A DNA stretch of 64,000 nt from Campylorhamphus procurvoides (lineage: Eukaryota > Chordata > Aves > Passeriformes > Dendrocolaptidae): NCBI GenBank assembly GCA_013396655.1, contig WBMV01000085.1, positions 62,001-126,000 on the forward strand. Direction: 5' to 3'. Below, piece after piece: positions 60,301 to 64,000 of this stretch (position 1 is its first letter; every line of letters begins with the position of its first letter). Made by a program: the position numbers and the translations under genes. The notes below the pieces were generated by a model, which ran no database searches, had not been told where the DNA came from, and saw only the letters and a list, made by a program, of their open reading frames with translations.

Positions 60301-63300
60301 CATGATTTCTGCTTTGATACAGAAATGTTTCTTCTTAACAATTATGATAAATTACTTGAGCAGTAAGCCTTCAACAAGACCTAAATCCTTTCAGCGACGT
60401 AACACTACTATGTATGAGGGAAGAGCTTTAGGTGGGACAGTGCAGTGCTGCTTCCCCACCAGCATCCCCCTCTGCAGCAGGCATACTGACTGTGAAGGAA
60501 ACACGCCAGGAATACCTCCTGGTAGACATGTCCTTGGCTTAGCTGTCAGGAGAGGAGATGCTACCTGGGCTTGGGATGTTTCTGAGCTCTGAGGGATGAC
60601 TGCAGGAAGCTGCAGGGCTGCAGGTGTGTGACAGGCAGGTCTGCTAAGGCTTCTCTCTTCTATTTTGCCACGTTTAGGTTTTTTTAAGCACAGAATCATG
60701 TTGCCAGCACTTCCAAAGGGCATAATGAAAGCAAACTTGGTTACTCACAAGTGTAGCAGCATGTCCAACAGAAAATACTGACAGGATCAGGCTCAGGGAC
60801 TAAAAAATTCTCATTAAAAGGTTTTCATTTTTTATCACTTCCATTCAGCCCTGTCAGCCCAGTTTGATAACTAACACCATTGACTTCAGCTGAGCAAAGA
60901 TTACATGTGAATGAAGTAACTGATGGATTAGGCCATGACATGTGAGACGTATTTTCTCTTTCCAGAGCACTTTGCTTTGGTCTTTTTACAGATGACAATT
61001 ATTGCATTTGTGCAGGCTGATAACACTACAGTGCTGCAAATACTAAATTAAATATTTGCTCTGGGTTTTTTGCTCGTTTTCAGTAATTGCATGCATGCCA
61101 ACCGATTTTGAATCCAGTCCAGCATTTTTTGCACTGTATAACTTTCAGATGCATAGCAATTATAAGCCATTAAAATGAAATTATTTATGAAATGCAGATG
61201 CCAATTTATAAATAAATTATTGTATTATATTACTGAATTGACATTTATTATGTAATTAATAATTTGACCCGTCATTTCATCAAACCATTCACTATTATGT
61301 AGGGCTACATTATATACCTAAGGGGTAACTATATTTTAAGAAATTGTAAAGGTGCCCACCTTGGGGAAATCCATGGGGGGCTGGGAATTTTAAGTGGTGT
61401 TTCCTGTATGGAAATGGAACAGACTTTCTGCAGAAAATGAGATCTGTCCATGGGTTCCAGAAGTGCTTGAACCAGGCTGGAGCATATTTCTGTATATCCC
61501 CAAAGGGTGTATAGGTGCCAACTGCTGTGGATACCTGTACAGGGGCAGGACATAACTTGGACTAGATGATACAGAAAATATGCTTATGAAATAAGTTCCT
61601 ATGAGCTGTTGCTGTTTTAACATGAGTGTTGCATATTTCCATGTCAACACAAGAGGTATTTCCATATGCTTTACAATTCATTCACAGTTATCCGTCCTGA
61701 GGCCGTCTGCACAGACCTTAAACGAGATAAAGAAGCAAAGAATGATTCTGAGAGAGTATTCTGCATGGGAGCTCACTTCAAATAAACATGCCTGTGTTGT
61801 TAACAGAAAAGCCAGTTTCACTGTAAACTGACAGCCACAGAGAGAAAAACCTGTTATCTGCCCATCCTGGGAGGGCTGATAACAGCAATCTTCATAGCAT
61901 CTAAGAAACTGTGCTGATGGATAAGGAGAGAAATTAACAGATTTAGAAAACAAAATCATTGCAAGTTGCTAACATGTAAAGCAGCTTTCATTAATGTGAA
62001 CCACGTTCTACTGGGACTTAAATCTAGAACCACCTCATTCCCAATGTCTGACCACATCTCTGTGGGCCCAAATTGACATGCAAAAGGGAAGGTGTCTAAA
62101 TCCAGCTTCCTTTTTCTTCCTTTTTCTCTTTTTGGTATATAGGGTTTTTTCATACAGAAACCCATCTTAGCCTGGAAATGAAGGCATGTAAAAACTTTTT
62201 AGTGTATCAAATGAGCATCTAACTTTTTCTCTGTCATAAAATAAACCCAAAAGAAACAAAACTGCAAAAACATGCTGTTAAAGTAAGTGTTTGGATGAAA
62301 GCAAGGAATTTCAGAGTTAAGTGCCTCCTGTCCTTTGACTCAACCCCATTGTGCCTAGAGAGATTGCATTTTGCAGCACTTCACTGTGTGATCATTTCTA
62401 TCCCTGCAATCCCAAACACAATGAGGTGAATTAAGACCCGAGGGGAAGCATTAACTCCTTGTTGCTGTGGGTGCTGTCAGACAATCTGGCTGTTTGTGTA
62501 ATAACTTGATGAAAAATGAGATTCAAACTGCTAGGAAAAGACAGGGCTTGGTACTCTCCAGGGAGCCCAGTGTGCTGCTTAAGACCAAAAAAAATGAGTA
62601 TGAACAACTAAGAAAATACGAGAGCATTGCCCCCTTTTTTTTTCTTTTTTTTTCCCCTTGAATTGCATCTGTCATATTGCCAGCCCTCAAGCAACAGAAG
62701 TGTGAAGTGAATATTTTATACGTATCTTTATACACAAAAAATTACATACATAATACATTATAGATCCTCTTACTTCCATACATAATATCCCACGTGGTGA
62801 TTTCCAGAAACGGACTTGTGAGAAAATGGCAAGTCTATTCTGGTTCTGACTGTAGGCGATATGTTACTAAACCTCTTGCCATCACAAATTGAATATAAAA
62901 GAAGCTGTGCACCAGTTCATAATAAAATGCATTGCTGGTTTGGGGTTTTTTTTAAACAACTCTCACTTGTAGTTTGTTGTTTCTGGAGTTGTTGACAGCA
63001 GTTGCTAGAGCTGCAAAAGCCCCATGATCAATTCTGGATTGCTGACATAAGGAAAAAAGTATTTCATGCGGTTCATCACAGGTGACAGTGGTCCTACTGC
63101 TCTACAAACACAGGTACTTGCAGTCTGCAACATGTGTGAGAGAACATTTGCCTGACTAGATATTTCTCTGGGCTCCAGAGGGGCTCAGAATGACATTGGC
63201 GTTTCTGAAGAGCTGAGAAGAGCTTTCTTTTCCCAAATGATGAATATCATAAAATTGGATGTATGCAGATTCACAGTAGAGGTGAAAGTGGCCATGTGAA

Positions 63301-64000
63301 CTCCAAGATGTGGTGAACAGATCAAGACTACACACAGCCCTCCCTGGATAGCAGGGGACAGACCAGAGAAGACACCCTGTAGTAGCTGGTAGGGTGTACT
63401 ACTGGAGACTTAGCACAAAACCTTCATAGAGCTGTTCCCAAAGTCCATCTCCTCAGAGTGTTTTTACAATCTGAAGCAACTGCTTGAATTTCAGTGTGTA
63501 CTGCTCACCCAGAGCTCCTGCCACAGTCTCAGAAAATCAGGCTGCAGGTTTGATGTCAAATTTATTATTATTTTTAGCATGAGGCATAGTTTAACTTGAG
63601 TTCCCTCTAGCCTTGAGACTCATTTGTGTGACTTTGGATACTGAAGCATGGGGAGATTAAGTGATTTTGTCAGTGACTTTCATTACTCAGGTAGGTCTTT
63701 CATTACTTTCATTACTGTGGTAGGTCTAGGAATTAGACCTTGATGTTGGGCATTCAGAGGAGTACTTTTATTCCCTAATAACTGAGTGGTAATACACTGC
63801 ATTCTTATTTGGAAGAATCACATTTGATTTTCTGTTCTTTCATCTCCAGAGAAAGGAGTGCTCTGGAGTCTGAGCAGTCAGCCTCTGAAAGTATGCAAGC
63901 CAGTATTTCTGTCAATTAATGGACAACCGAGGAATGGAAAATGTCCACTCTGATACACACATTTAAAGCAAGGGGTGAAATAGTAGGAAATATTACAAGT
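57305..64000. other. Unique sequence, no gene seen
   Basis: No recognisable exon, RNA gene or interspersed repeat. The open frames at 58610-58996 (plus, 128 codons) and 60391-60723 (minus, 110 codons) have no family motif and no convincing splice context. Local features are a G12 run at 59707-59718, an AT-rich TAATTAAT-containing segment at 61130-61290, and T-rich runs near 62632-62656. A small imperfect duplication of CATTACT...GGTAGGTCT lies at 63681-63728. Confidence 0.5.
59707..59718 (+). repeat. G12 homopolymer
   Basis: Twelve consecutive G residues follow ACTGAC. A run this long is rare in AT-rich surroundings, is prone to slippage and sequencing error, and could take part in G-rich secondary structure. 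No other G runs nearby complete an obvious quadruplex. Confidence 0.9.

Noticed and set aside
60685..60720. A further CR1 tail (CACAGAATCATGTTG)
   Set aside because: Only a short tail-like word matches. The conserved GGAAGGGACCTTAAAG block is absent.
1..64000. Endogenous viral genes (gag, pol, env or non-retroviral viral insertions), CRISPR arrays, or a gene cluster forming a new system
   Set aside because: No frame on either strand shows retroviral protease, integrase or envelope motifs, or other viral domains I can recognise. There is no repeat-spacer array and no set of adjacent genes.

Overview
The window looks like nuclear DNA of a bird, probably a passerine (songbird). Three things point there. 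Chicken-repeat-1 (CR1) LINE fragments recur through it (1-1450, 5433-5456, 15728-16345, 29547-29650, 29704-29760, 36230-36880, 39560-39852). At 54328-54455 there is a tRNA-Ile-derived SINE with a CR1-type tail, which I recognise as TguSINE1-like, a family I recall as passerine. The rest is AT-rich, repeat-poor, vertebrate-type sequence with simple repeats. No operons, ribosome binding sites, long single-frame genes, CRISPR arrays or bacterial mobile elements are visible.

Layout. The left edge (1-1450) is the 5' half of a CR1 on the minus strand. It still shows the ORF1 esterase and the ORF2 endonuclease, but both are broken at catalytic residues. From 1451 to 15727 the sequence is unique, apart from a CR1 tail scrap, a TA microsatellite and two short inverted repeats. 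A 620-bp minus-strand CR1 3' end follows (15728-16345). From 16346 to 28522 I see nothing coding. A locally GC-rich block at 28523-29125 has a 200-codon open frame of doubtful meaning. At 29547-29760 two CR1 3' ends sit in opposite orientation with their tails pointing outward. Next come a GATA/GA microsatellite (33739-33812), an old CR1 (36230-36880) and a younger CR1 (39560-39852). An AAAC repeat (44273-44300), a possible solo LTR (about 44840-45345), a CpG-retaining block (52780-53050) and the SINE complete the named features. The right end (54456-64000) is unique sequence with a perfect 14-bp hairpin at 57099-57133.

Genes. I found no protein-coding gene I can name. Three short stretches look a little like exons, with an open frame and plausible splice signals: 41105-41197 on the minus strand, 33461-33596 on the minus strand, and 37742-37859 on the plus strand. 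All are low confidence. The window is best read as intergenic or intronic DNA. No set of genes works together here, and I see no evidence for a new biological system. The least expected signals are several short perfect hairpins of mixed composition and the inverted CR1 pair.
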